NCBI GenBank assembly: GCA_002420145.1
Contig: DIHL01000045.1
Span: 1 to 42,900, forward strand
Length of the DNA stretch: 42,900 nt
Direction of reading: 5' to 3'
Origin: Bacteroidetes bacterium UBA5697
GTDB lineage: Bacteria; Bacteroidota; Bacteroidia; B-17B0; Aurantibacillaceae
Shown: piece after piece, positions 32,726 to 39,308 of the stretch
Numbering within the stretch: the first letter of the stretch is position 1
How the letters are laid out: each line of letters opens with the position of its first letter
The notes under the pieces: model-generated
Seen by the model: the letters and a program-made list of their open reading frames with translations, nothing else
What the model was told of the DNA's origin: nothing
The model's database searches: none
Position numbers and translations under genes: made by a program

Positions 32726-34141
32726 ATGAAAATAGAACAAATTTATACAGGATGTTTAGCTCAAGGAGCTTATTACATTACTTCTAATGGTGAAGCTGCA
32801 ATTATTGATCCGCTTCGTGAAACACAACCATATATGGAAAGACTTGAAAAGGATGGTGTAAAATTAAAATACATTTTTGAAACTCATTTCCATGCTGATT
32901 TCGTTTCAGGACATTTAGATTTATGTAAAAAAACTGGAGCACCAATTGTTTACGGACCAAATGCTAAGCCAGAGTTTGAATTTATCTCTGCTAAAGATGG
33001 AGAAGTGTTTACGGTTGGAAATGTTAAAATTAAAGTATTACATACACCAGGTCATACCATGGAAAGTACTTGCTTTTTATTAATTGATGAAAATGGAAAA
33101 GATCATGCTTTATTTAGTGGTGATACATTATTTTTAGGAGATGTTGGTCGCCCAGATTTAGCTCAAAAGGCGGCATCTATGACTCAAGATGAATTAGCTG
33201 GATTATTATATGATTCGTTAAATAATAAAATTATGCCTTTAGCGGATGATGTGACTGTTTATCCTGCGCACGGAGCTGGTTCAGCATGTGGTAAAAACAT
33301 GATGAAAGAAACCGTTGATACTTTAGGTAATCAAAAGAAAATGAATTATGCATTGAATCAGCCAAATAAAGAAGAGTTTGTAAAAGCGGTTACTGACGGA
33401 TTATTACCTCCTCCGGGTTATTTTGGAAGTAATGTAGCTATGAATAAAAAAGGAATTGAGAGTTTTGAAACCGTTTTAAATAATGGAATGAGAGCATTAT
33501 CTCCAGTTGCTTTTGAAGCAGCTGCGGAAACAACGGATGCCATTGTACTTGATACAAGAGATGCAGCTGAATTTGCAAAAGGATTTATTCCTCGTTCAAT
33601 TAACATTGGAATCAATGGCGATTTTGCTCCTTGGGTTGGTGCTTTGATTAAGGATGTGAAACAATCTATTTTGTTAGTGACAGAACTTGGAATGGAAGAA
33701 GAAACAGTGACTCGTTTAAGCCGTGTTGGTTTTGATAATGTGATTGGACACTTAAAAGGAAGTTTTGCAAGTTGGAAAGAAGCTGGAAAAGAAATAGATA
33801 CAGTCAATAGAATTACAGCGGCTCAATTTGCAAAAGAAGTGGATGTAAAAGCTGATACAGTAATTGATGCAAGAAGAGAAAGCGAATACAGAGCAGAGCA
33901 TGTTGAAGAGTCTTATAACAAACCTTTAGATCAAATTAATGGTTGGTTTGCAGAGATGGATAACGAAAAACCATTTTATATTCACTGTGCAGGTGGTTAT
34001 AGAAGTATGATTGCGGCTAGTATTTTAAAATCTCGTGGAGTGCACAACTTTAAAGAAATAGAAGGTGGATTTAAAGCAATTGCAGAAGCTGGCGTAGCAA
34101 AAACAGATTTTGTTTGCCAAAGTAAATTACAAAAAGCATAA
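32726..34141 (+). CDS. Persulfide dioxygenase-rhodanese fusion (CstB-like)
   Basis: This 471-aa cytoplasmic protein has three parts. Residues 1-250 are a metallo-beta-lactamase fold with THFHADFVSGH (His54, His56, Asp58), TPGH (His110) and SGD (Asp133). These fit the mononuclear iron site of ETHE1-type persulfide dioxygenases. Residues about 260-355 are a rhodanese-like domain whose loop (ILLVTELGMEEETV) has no Cys. Residues about 362-465 are a rhodanese with Cys421 in HCAGGYRS. This order equals staphylococcal CstB, which converts low-molecular-weight persulfide to thiosulfate via sulfite. It probably leads a four-gene unit with rhodanese and membrane proteins. Confidence 0.92.
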   Translation: MKIEQIYTGCLAQGAYYITSNGEAAIIDPLRETQPYMERLEKDGVKLKYIFETHFHADFVSGHLDLCKKTGAPIVYGPNAKPEFEFISAKDGEVFTVGNVKIKVLHTPGHTMESTCFLLIDENGKDHALFSGDTLFLGDVGRPDLAQKAASMTQDELAGLLYDSLNNKIMPLADDVTVYPAHGAGSACGKNMMKETVDTLGNQKKMNYALNQPNKEEFVKAVTDGLLPPPGYFGSNVAMNKKGIESFETVLNNGMRALSPVAFEAAAETTDAIVLDTRDAAEFAKGFIPRSINIGINGDFAPWVGALIKDVKQSILLVTELGMEEETVTRLSRVGFDNVIGHLKGSFASWKEAGKEIDTVNRITAAQFAKEVDVKADTVIDARRESEYRAEHVEESYNKPLDQINGWFAEMDNEKPFYIHCAGGYRSMIAASILKSRGVHNFKEIEGGFKAIAEAGVAKTDFVCQSKLQKA

Positions 34142-34149
34142 ATAAATTA

Positions 34150-34185
34150 TACTGTCACATCACGAGAAATTGTGATGTGACAGTA
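34150..34185. repeat. Perfect 14-bp hairpin between dioxygenase and rhodanese genes
   Basis: Arms 34150-34163 and 34172-34185 (core CTGTCACATCAC with GTGATGTGACAG) pair perfectly around an 8-base loop. No T run follows. It may be a processing or stabilising element, or a partial terminator that lowers expression of the small downstream genes. Confidence 0.7.
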
Positions 34186-34203
34186 ATAATAATTAATAAA
34201 AAA

Positions 34204-34575
34204 ATGATAAAGTTAAAATCAATTATAGCTACAATTATGTTAGTGTTCACATTAACTCAATGTAATTCTCAAATTAAAAAAGCAACAACAATGGAAAATA
34301 CAAACACAACACAAACTGCAGTAAAAGAAATTATTGTAGATGTAAGATCAATAGAAGAGTGGAATGAAGACGGTCATGCCGACTGTTCAGTAAATTACCC
34401 TTTAGATCAATTCGCTATTAAAATTGAAGAATTGAAAAAGTACGATAAAGTAATTTTAGTTTGTCGTAGCGGTAACAGAGCAGGTATTGCTAAAGGGCAA
34501 TTGCAAGCAGAAGGCTATACTAAGGAAATTGAAAATTTAGGTTCTTGGCAAAATGTAACTTGTAAAACTAAATAA
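34204..34575 (+). CDS. Rhodanese-domain lipoprotein
   Basis: The start chosen is ATG 34204 (MIKLKSIIATIMLVFTLTQC), giving 123 aa. An earlier GTG at 34177 lies inside the hairpin. The lipobox LTQC puts lipid Cys20 at the periplasmic side. A single rhodanese domain (about 40-120) has DVRSIEEWNEDGH and the active loop VCRSGNRAG with Cys87. It should carry or transfer sulfane sulfur in the periplasm or at the outer membrane. The next gene, a DUF2892-like membrane protein, starts after 1 base. The pair resembles a split E. coli YgaP (rhodanese plus DUF2892 in one chain). Confidence 0.88.
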   Translation: MIKLKSIIATIMLVFTLTQCNSQIKKATTMENTNTTQTAVKEIIVDVRSIEEWNEDGHADCSVNYPLDQFAIKIEELKKYDKVILVCRSGNRAGIAKGQLQAEGYTKEIENLGSWQNVTCKTK

Positions 34576-34576
34576 T

Positions 34577-34819
34577 ATGAACTCTTTAAAATCATGGGGT
34601 TTTATGCGAGTGCTTCGATTTATTTTCGGAGCATTCGCTATAGTTCAAGCAATTATAACCTTAGATATCGTTTTAGGAATATTAGGAATAGTAGTTGGCG
34701 GCATGGCATTTTTTAATGTTGGCTGCTGCGGTGCTAACGGTTGTGAAACAGATTACAAGAAAGATAATACTACCAAACAAATAACCGATGTTGAATATGA
34801 AGAAGTGGTTGCTAAATAA
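34577..34819 (+). CDS. Small membrane protein with Cys cluster (DUF2892/YgaP-like)
   Basis: This 80-aa protein has an N-terminal MRVLRFIFGAF segment and two hydrophobic helices (about 12-30 and 31-48). A Cys cluster GCCGANGC (Cys50, Cys51, Cys56) comes just after the second helix, then a charged tail. The RVLRxxxG start and helix layout resemble DUF2892, the membrane part of YgaP. The Cys cluster could accept sulfur from the neighbouring rhodanese, which is inference. It follows the lipoprotein gene by 1 base and overlaps the next gene by 23 bases, so translation is probably coupled. Confidence 0.7.
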   Translation: MNSLKSWGFMRVLRFIFGAFAIVQAIITLDIVLGILGIVVGGMAFFNVGCCGANGCETDYKKDNTTKQITDVEYEEVVAK

Positions 34820-35018
34820 TAAATTAACAGTAATAGGCTCAGTTTTAGGAGCCCTAGGAGGTTATCTATATTACTATTTTGTAGGTTGTGCTAGTGGAGC
34901 CTGTGGGATCACTTCTAGTCCTGTTAATAGTACTTTATATTTTGCTGTTTTGGGAGGTTTAATTCTTAATTTGATTAAGCCAAATGATAATAGTCATAAA
35001 GAAAATTCTAAAATGTGA
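34797..35018 (+). CDS. DUF6132 family small membrane protein
   Basis: From ATG 34797 the protein is 73 aa (MKKWLLNNKLTVIGSVLGALGG...). ATG 34788 is also in frame. It has two hydrophobic helices flanking YFVGCASGACGITSSPVNSTLY (Cys31, Cys36), the conserved core of DUF6132, a Bacteroidota family of unknown function. The Cys-x4-Cys element next to a membrane resembles the YeeE/YedE sulfur-handling motifs, so a role in sulfane-sulfur or thiosulfate transfer is possible. The stop codon (35016-35018) lies inside operator D of the next unit. Confidence 0.75.
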   Translation: MKKWLLNNKLTVIGSVLGALGGYLYYYFVGCASGACGITSSPVNSTLYFAVLGGLILNLIKPNDNSHKENSKM

Positions 35019-35029
35019 TAAATGTTACA
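35014..35029 (+). promoter_or_regulatory. Crp/Fnr-type operator D, upstream of the DUF2892 gene
   Basis: TGTGAT-AAAT-GTTACA overlaps the DUF6132 stop codon. Its centre (35021.5) is 29.5 bases upstream of TAATTTTA (35051-35058), a -7-like box. A better box sequence, TAAGTTTG (35043-35050), is only 21.5 bases away. Confidence 0.6.
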
Positions 35030-35083
35030 ATATGAGTTGTTTTAAGTTTGTAATTTTATATTAAATTTTAAAACATACATATT

Positions 35084-35290
35084 ATGAAAAAGAACATGGG
35101 TAACATCGATAAAATTATTAGAATATTAATTGCAATAGTTATTGCTGTATTATTCTTTACAAACGTTATTTCAGGAACATTAGGAATTGTACTTTTAGTA
35201 TTAGCTGGTGTATTTGTTTTAACAAGTTTAATTAGTTTTTGCCCCCTTTATACTTTAGTTGGTATAGACACGTGTCCTAAGGATAAATAA
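35084..35290 (+). CDS. DUF2892 family membrane protein
   Basis: This 68-aa protein begins MKKNMGNIDKIIRILIAIVIAVLFF, with two helices (about 11-27 and 30-50), then SFCPLYTLVGIDTC (Cys53, Cys64). It is a very typical stand-alone DUF2892 protein of Bacteroidota. In E. coli YgaP the same membrane domain is fused to a rhodanese that handles sulfane sulfur. It has its own operator and a strong terminator, so it forms a single-gene transcript inside the sulfur island. Confidence 0.85.
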   Translation: MKKNMGNIDKIIRILIAIVIAVLFFTNVISGTLGIVLLVLAGVFVLTSLISFCPLYTLVGIDTCPKDK

Positions 35291-35315
35291 GATTACATTT
35301 TTTAAAGTTTACACC

Positions 35316-35342
35316 AAAGCCTCTAATATTAGAGGCTTTTTT
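35316..35342 (+). terminator. Terminator after the DUF2892 gene
   Basis: AAAGCCTCTAAT (35316-35327) and ATTAGAGGCTTT (35328-35339) form a full palindrome followed by T residues. It separates the DUF2892 gene from the regulator gene. Confidence 0.85.
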
Positions 35343-35374
35343 GTTTATATTCTGATAAAAAAGGTACTTTTATA

Positions 35375-35380
35375 TGTAAC
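35375..35380 (+). promoter_or_regulatory. Operator half-site at the regulator start
   Basis: TGTAAC directly precedes the TTG start (35381) of the Crp/Fnr gene. The partner half (AAACTC after N4) is poor, so this is only a possible autoregulatory site. Confidence 0.25.
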
Positions 35381-35944
35381 TTGAAAACTCTTTTAAAACA
35401 TATTCAATCTATTCATCCTATTTCAAAAGAAGCCGAGAAGGCCTTACTTGAAATTAGTAAAGAAGTTCGTTTTCAAAAAGGAACAGATGTGCAATCGATT
35501 GGGCATACGTGTAAAACTATTTATTTTGTAAAAGATGGTTGCGTTCGTATTTATTATTTTAAAGAAGATATTGATATTACAGAAAGCTTTGAATTTGAAA
35601 ATGCCTTTGTTGCCAGAGCCGAAAGTTTATTTACAGGAAAACCTTCTTTGAAAGCTATACAAGCCATTGAAGATACTTTATTAATAGCTATCGATTCTAA
35701 TAGGCTATTTCAATTATTTGATTCTCATCATGATTTGGAACGTTTGTTTCGTAAAATTATTGAAGCATCTTATGTCAATACGGTTAATCGTATTGAGAGT
35801 TTACAGTTTCATACTGCAGATGAACGTTATCTTCATTTATTAAAAGATCACAAAGATATTTTAAAAAGAGTTCCATTAAAATACATCGCTTCCTATTTAG
35901 GAATTACACCAGTTAGCTTGAGCAGAATTCGTGCTCACAAGTAA
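35381..35944 (+). CDS. Crp/Fnr family transcriptional regulator
   Basis: This 187-aa protein starts at TTG 35381. No in-frame ATG lies upstream. Residues about 20-115 are a cyclic-nucleotide-binding-like beta-roll (VRFQKGTDVQSIGHTCKTIYFVKDGCVRIYYF). A dimerisation helix follows (about 118-150). The C-terminal HTH is short, with recognition region YLGITPVSLSRIR. Cys44 and Cys54 lie on the roll. There is no Fnr-type N-terminal Cys cluster, so an Fe-S oxygen sensor is unlikely. It is the natural candidate to bind the six TGTAAC-N4-GTWACM dyads of the island. The ligand or signal is unknown. Confidence 0.88.
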   Translation: MKTLLKHIQSIHPISKEAEKALLEISKEVRFQKGTDVQSIGHTCKTIYFVKDGCVRIYYFKEDIDITESFEFENAFVARAESLFTGKPSLKAIQAIEDTLLIAIDSNRLFQLFDSHHDLERLFRKIIEASYVNTVNRIESLQFHTADERYLHLLKDHKDILKRVPLKYIASYLGITPVSLSRIRAHK

Positions 35945-35947
35945 TTT

Positions 35948-35963
35948 CTTATCATATGTAAAG
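35948..35963 (+). promoter_or_regulatory. Degenerate operator candidate upstream of MFS gene
   Basis: CTTATC-ATAT-GTAAAG matches the consensus poorly (about 7 of 12), but its centre is 29.5 bases from the exact -7 box TAATTTTG (35985-35992), the same spacing as the better sites. Confidence 0.25.
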
Positions 35964-36003
35964 TAGTTTCGTTTTTAATGACTGTAATTTTGTTATACAA
36001 ATT

Positions 36004-37281
36004 ATGGTTATGGAAACAATTAAACTTGGATTAAAAGAAAACTGGAAGCAATTTACACTTCTGGTTGTTATTAATGCCTTTGTTGGAGGTATGGTTGGTT
36101 TAGAGAGAGCCATTCTTCCTCAAATAGCCGAAGGAGAATTTCATATAGCTGCTAAAACCGCTATCTTATCGTTTATCATTGTATTTGGCATTGTAAAAGC
36201 CATTACTAACTATTTTACAGGTTCTTTAGCTAATAAAGTAGGTCGTAAAAATCTATTAGTCATTGGCTGGTTATTTGCTTTACCAGTTCCTTTTATTTTA
36301 ATGTTTGCTAATCATTGGAATTGGATTATAGCAGCTAATGTTTTGTTAGGCATTAATCAGGGTTTAACATGGAGCAGTACTGTGGTAATGAAAATTGATT
36401 TAGTGGGCGAAAAGCAAAGAGGTTTTGCCATGGGATTAAATGAATTTGCAGGATATTTATCGGTTGCTATTGTTGCTTTTTTAACGGGATGGATTGCTGG
36501 AGAATACGGTTTAAGACCTTATCCATTTATGATTGGTATTGTTTTGTCAATATTAGGTTTACTAGGAAGTTGGTTTTTAATAAAAGATACAAAGCATCAT
36601 GTAGCTAAAGAATTGAGTTCAAATGATATTCCTTTTCTGAAAAATATATTTTGGGAGACAACCTGGAAAAATAAAAATTTAGGTTCCGTTACACAAGCTG
36701 GTTTAATTAATAATTTAAATGATGGTATGGTGTGGGGAATTTTTCCTATTCTATTATTTCAAAAGAATTTCAGTTTAGAACAAATAGGAATTATTACAGC
36801 AACCTATCCAGCAGTTTGGGGATTAGGGCAATTGGTAACAGGTAAAATGGCAGATTATTATTGTAAAAAAGATATGCTGTTTACAGGCATGTTATTGCAA
36901 GGACTAGCCTTATTAGTAATGCCTTGGTCAGAAACGATGATTCATTATATAATATTGTCGGTTATTTTAGGTTGGGGCACCGCTATGGTGTACCCTACTT
37001 TTTTAGCAACTGTTGCCGAAAATACAAATTCTGCAGATAGGCCAGAAAGTTTAGGAATCTTTCGTTTGTGGAGAGATTTAGGTTATGCTATTGGCGCTAT
37101 TTTAACTGGCATTATAGCAGATGTTTTAGGAATTAATGCATCAATTATTGTAATAGGTATATTAACAGTGTTGTCATCATTTATAATTCAGTATAGAATG
37201 AAATGCAAAAATGATGATTCTAAAAAAATATGGAGTTTTTTATCATTTAAAAATATATCACATGGAGAATTTAGAGCTTAA
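36004..37281 (+). CDS. MFS transporter
   Basis: This 425-aa protein has about 12 hydrophobic helices. The loop 2-3 motif A is GSLANKVGRKNLLVIG (about 73-88), and GFAMGLNEFAGYLSVAI lies in TM5. ATG 36010 is an alternative start two codons on. Substrate is not predictable from sequence. The downstream rhodanese gene overlaps its end by 20 bases. Together with the surrounding genes this suggests a sulfur compound or a toxic by-product as cargo, but that rests on context only. Confidence 0.82.
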   Translation: MVMETIKLGLKENWKQFTLLVVINAFVGGMVGLERAILPQIAEGEFHIAAKTAILSFIIVFGIVKAITNYFTGSLANKVGRKNLLVIGWLFALPVPFILMFANHWNWIIAANVLLGINQGLTWSSTVVMKIDLVGEKQRGFAMGLNEFAGYLSVAIVAFLTGWIAGEYGLRPYPFMIGIVLSILGLLGSWFLIKDTKHHVAKELSSNDIPFLKNIFWETTWKNKNLGSVTQAGLINNLNDGMVWGIFPILLFQKNFSLEQIGIITATYPAVWGLGQLVTGKMADYYCKKDMLFTGMLLQGLALLVMPWSETMIHYIILSVILGWGTAMVYPTFLATVAENTNSADRPESLGIFRLWRDLGYAIGAILTGIIADVLGINASIIVIGILTVLSSFIIQYRMKCKNDDSKKIWSFLSFKNISHGEFRA

Positions 37282-37573
37282 AAATTGTTTGCCTTTGGAG
37301 GAACTGAAACAACTTATTATTCAAAAAAAACAACAGGTTAAAATTATTGATGTGAGAAGTTCGGATGAGTTTCAAGAAAGGCATATTCCAGGAGCTATTA
37401 ATTTAGAATTGTCTCAAATAGATATAGCAAATCAATTGTTTGATAAAAATGATATTATAGTAACTGCTTGCGGAAAGGGCGGTGGACGATCTACTGATGC
37501 CTCAGAAAAACTTAACGAATTAGGATTTAAAAATGTTTATTGGCTCTGTGGTGGAACTTTTGGATGGGTGTGA
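37262..37573 (+). CDS. Rhodanese-like sulfurtransferase
   Basis: From ATG 37262 (MENLELKNCLPLEELKQLI) the protein is 103 aa. A frame opening at 37211 runs back into the MFS gene and is rejected. It is a single cytoplasmic rhodanese domain with IDVRSSDEFQERHIPGAINLEL and the loop ACGKGGGRSTDAS with Cys70. This loop is one residue longer and richer in Gly than the usual CxxGxRS form, which may change substrate preference. It overlaps the MFS gene, so the two are probably made together. Confidence 0.85.
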   Translation: MENLELKNCLPLEELKQLIIQKKQQVKIIDVRSSDEFQERHIPGAINLELSQIDIANQLFDKNDIIVTACGKGGGRSTDASEKLNELGFKNVYWLCGGTFGWV

Positions 37574-37604
37574 GATATATATAAATGATATGCCAATTTA
37601 TACC

Positions 37605-38018
37605 TTACTGTAACCACGTAGAATTTCTTCTATCGCTGGCACTGTCTTTAATTTTTAAATTTAATTCCCCAGCTAGTTGATTAGCGAGACGTTTTATTTC
37701 TTCAAAATTTTTCGACTCGTGTACTATTAATTTTCTATTCTTATTATATACAAATGAAAGTTGAACGGTAGAAGAATTTTCAAAATCTTCGACACTACAA
37801 CTCTCGCACTTGGCATACAATGTTCTAAACATTAAAAGATAGTCAAGCTTTGGTAATATTTTACAAGACTCTTTAAATGTCAATAAATTCAATATTTTAT
37901 TGGTTTTATTGTAACAATTTTTATATGTATCTAATAATATTCCTTGTTGAATTAAAAAATTAGATGATTCGTATTTCCCTTCTACTTTCACTGTAAATGA
38001 TTTAAAATATAAGAACAA
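37605..38018 (-). CDS. Uncharacterised protein, opposite strand within the sulfur island
   Basis: The frame codes 137 aa on the minus strand. It is Lys/Asn-rich and has four Cys (positions about 35, 52, 71 and 74, including AKCESCS). It ends with an amphipathic helix and KIKDSASDRRNSTWLQ. That ending resembles a motif I have seen at the C-terminus of Bacteroidota proteins of unknown function, so it is probably real. No domain or signal peptide is recognised. Its start lies 27 bases from operator E, so the region 38019-38155 could control both directions. Confidence 0.55.
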   Translation of the reverse strand: MFLYFKSFTVKVEGKYESSNFLIQQGILLDTYKNCYNKTNKILNLLTFKESCKILPKLDYLLMFRTLYAKCESCSVEDFENSSTVQLSFVYNKNRKLIVHESKNFEEIKRLANQLAGELNLKIKDSASDRRNSTWLQ

Positions 38019-38044
38019 AGTTCAGATAATTTAGATCAAATCAC

Positions 38045-38060
38045 TGCTACAAATGTTACA
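38045..38060 (+). promoter_or_regulatory. Crp/Fnr-type operator E (distal), upstream of the thiosulfate operon
   Basis: TGCTAC-AAAT-GTTACA, 45 bases upstream of operator F (centre to centre). The left half has one mismatch to the consensus. Confidence 0.55.
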
Positions 38061-38089
38061 GTTAAAGTATTCAACTATTCCTGCTCTTA

Positions 38090-38105
38090 TGTAACATTTG
38101 TAACC
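38090..38105 (+). promoter_or_regulatory. Crp/Fnr-type operator F (proximal), upstream of the thiosulfate operon
   Basis: TGTAAC-ATTT-GTAACC, centre 38097.5, is 30.5 bases upstream of the exact -7 box TACCTTTG at 38128-38135. Confidence 0.65.
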
Positions 38106-38127
38106 GTCCAACAAATGACTTCTGTCA

Positions 38128-38135
38128 TACCTTTG
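38128..38135 (+). promoter_or_regulatory. -7 box of the rhodanese/usp/yeeE/tsdA operon
   Basis: TACCTTTG matches TAnnTTTG exactly and is identical to the box before the persulfide dioxygenase gene. The ATG follows 20 bases later at 38156. Confidence 0.6.
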
Positions 38136-38155
38136 TGTCATAAAAACGAAATACC

Positions 38156-38464
38156 ATGTTATCAATATTCAAAAATTTATTTAAGTCTACTACAATTGAT
38201 TTAGCTCAATTGATTAAAGATGGAGCTTTGATTGTAGATGTGAGAAGCAAAGCAGAATTTGCCACAGGGCATGTAAAAGGCTCTATTAACATTCCATTAG
38301 AACAAGTAGGAGCAAATGTAGATAAGTTAAAAGCTTATAATCATGTGATTACTTGCTGTAGAAGTGGAAACAGAAGTGGCATGGCAAAGCGCACATTGGA
38401 ATCGAAAGGTTTAAAGAATGTAAGTAATGGCGGAAGCTGGCAAAATGTAAATCAATATAAATAA
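38156..38464 (+). CDS. Rhodanese-like sulfurtransferase (first gene of thiosulfate operon)
   Basis: This 102-aa protein is a single rhodanese domain with IVDVRSKAEFATGHVKGSINIPLEQV and active loop TCCRSGNRSGM (Cys67 and catalytic Cys68). The doubled Cys is less usual and could form a disulfide or persulfide relay. It has no signal peptide and is probably cytoplasmic. It starts a tightly spaced run of seven plus-strand genes, with operators E and F and a -7 box in front. It may receive sulfur imported by the YeeE/YedE pair. Its C-terminus GSWQNVNQ resembles that of the lipoprotein rhodanese at 34204 (GSWQNVTC), so the two may be paralogues. Confidence 0.88.
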   Translation: MLSIFKNLFKSTTIDLAQLIKDGALIVDVRSKAEFATGHVKGSINIPLEQVGANVDKLKAYNHVITCCRSGNRSGMAKRTLESKGLKNVSNGGSWQNVNQYK

Positions 38465-38466
38465 TT

Positions 38467-39303
38467 ATGGAATCATTAAAAGTATTAATCCCAACCGACT
38501 TTTCAGTACAAGCTGAGTACGCTTATCTGATGGTAAAGAAATTGGAAGAAAAAATTCCTGTAGAAATTCATTTTATGCACGTATTAGGTGTTCCTGATAC
38601 TGTAACGATGGATAAAAATGGAAATATTCAAACCTGTGGTGAAATTAGCGTTGATTATGTTGTTTCTCAAAAAACAATTGCTGAAAGAAAATTGAATAAT
38701 CTAAAAACCTTATATGGTTCAGATATTCAATCACATTTAGAGTTAGGTAAGTTAACCGACAAAATTGTTTCTTATGCCCAAAATCAAAAATTTGATTTAA
38801 TCGTGATGGGTACTAAAGGTTCTTGGGGTTTAAAGGAAAAATTATCAGGTTCCGAAACACAAATGATTGCTCGTCAATCAACTGTTCCTTTATTATCACT
38901 AATGTGTGATCGTTCGGATTTAATTATAGAAAATATTTTATTAGTTCACGATTTCTCAAATCCTAAGAATGAAAATTTAGCATTGTTACATAAACTAATC
39001 AAAGCGTTCAATACTAAAGTTCATTTATTGCAGATTTCTAAAGACACATCTGAAACTAATAATACAAGTGTTTTTGCAAAAATGGATGAATTTGCTATAG
39101 CAAATAGTATTTCAAATTTCGAAAAACACGTCTTAAATGATAGTGATGTGGAAAATGGAGTCATTCATTTTAATCAAATGCAAGAGATGGATATTATTTG
39201 CATTGGAACGCACGGTAAAGGTGGGTTATTTCATCAAAGTGCTACTGAAAAATTAGTCAATCATTTATTTAAACCAATTATTTCTTACCATTTAAAAAAT
39301 TAA
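38467..39303 (+). CDS. Universal stress protein (tandem UspA domains)
   Basis: This 278-aa protein has two UspA-like domains. The first (about 3-145) starts KVLIPTDFSVQAEYAYLMV and ends with FDLIVMGTKGSWGLKEKLSGSETQMIARQSTVPLL, where the G-x2-G-x9-G(S/T) ATP-loop is partly kept. The second (about 155-278) starts ENILLVHDFSN and ends MDIICIGTHGKGGLFHQSATEKLVNHLFKPII. Function is probably regulatory or stress-linked. It lies 2 bases after the rhodanese gene and 5 bases before the YeeE-like gene. Confidence 0.85.
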   Translation: MESLKVLIPTDFSVQAEYAYLMVKKLEEKIPVEIHFMHVLGVPDTVTMDKNGNIQTCGEISVDYVVSQKTIAERKLNNLKTLYGSDIQSHLELGKLTDKIVSYAQNQKFDLIVMGTKGSWGLKEKLSGSETQMIARQSTVPLLSLMCDRSDLIIENILLVHDFSNPKNENLALLHKLIKAFNTKVHLLQISKDTSETNNTSVFAKMDEFAIANSISNFEKHVLNDSDVENGVIHFNQMQEMDIICIGTHGKGGLFHQSATEKLVNHLFKPIISYHLKN

Positions 39304-39308
39304 TCAAT

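Noticed and set aside
33418..33807. Minus-strand 129-codon frame inside the persulfide dioxygenase gene
   Set aside because: It is antisense to the linker and pseudo-rhodanese domain, with no signal or family resemblance.
34150..34185. Hairpin as another Crp/Fnr operator
   Set aside because: Its halves do not fit TGTAAC-N4-GTWACM, the spacer is 8 bases and no -7 box lies at the right distance.
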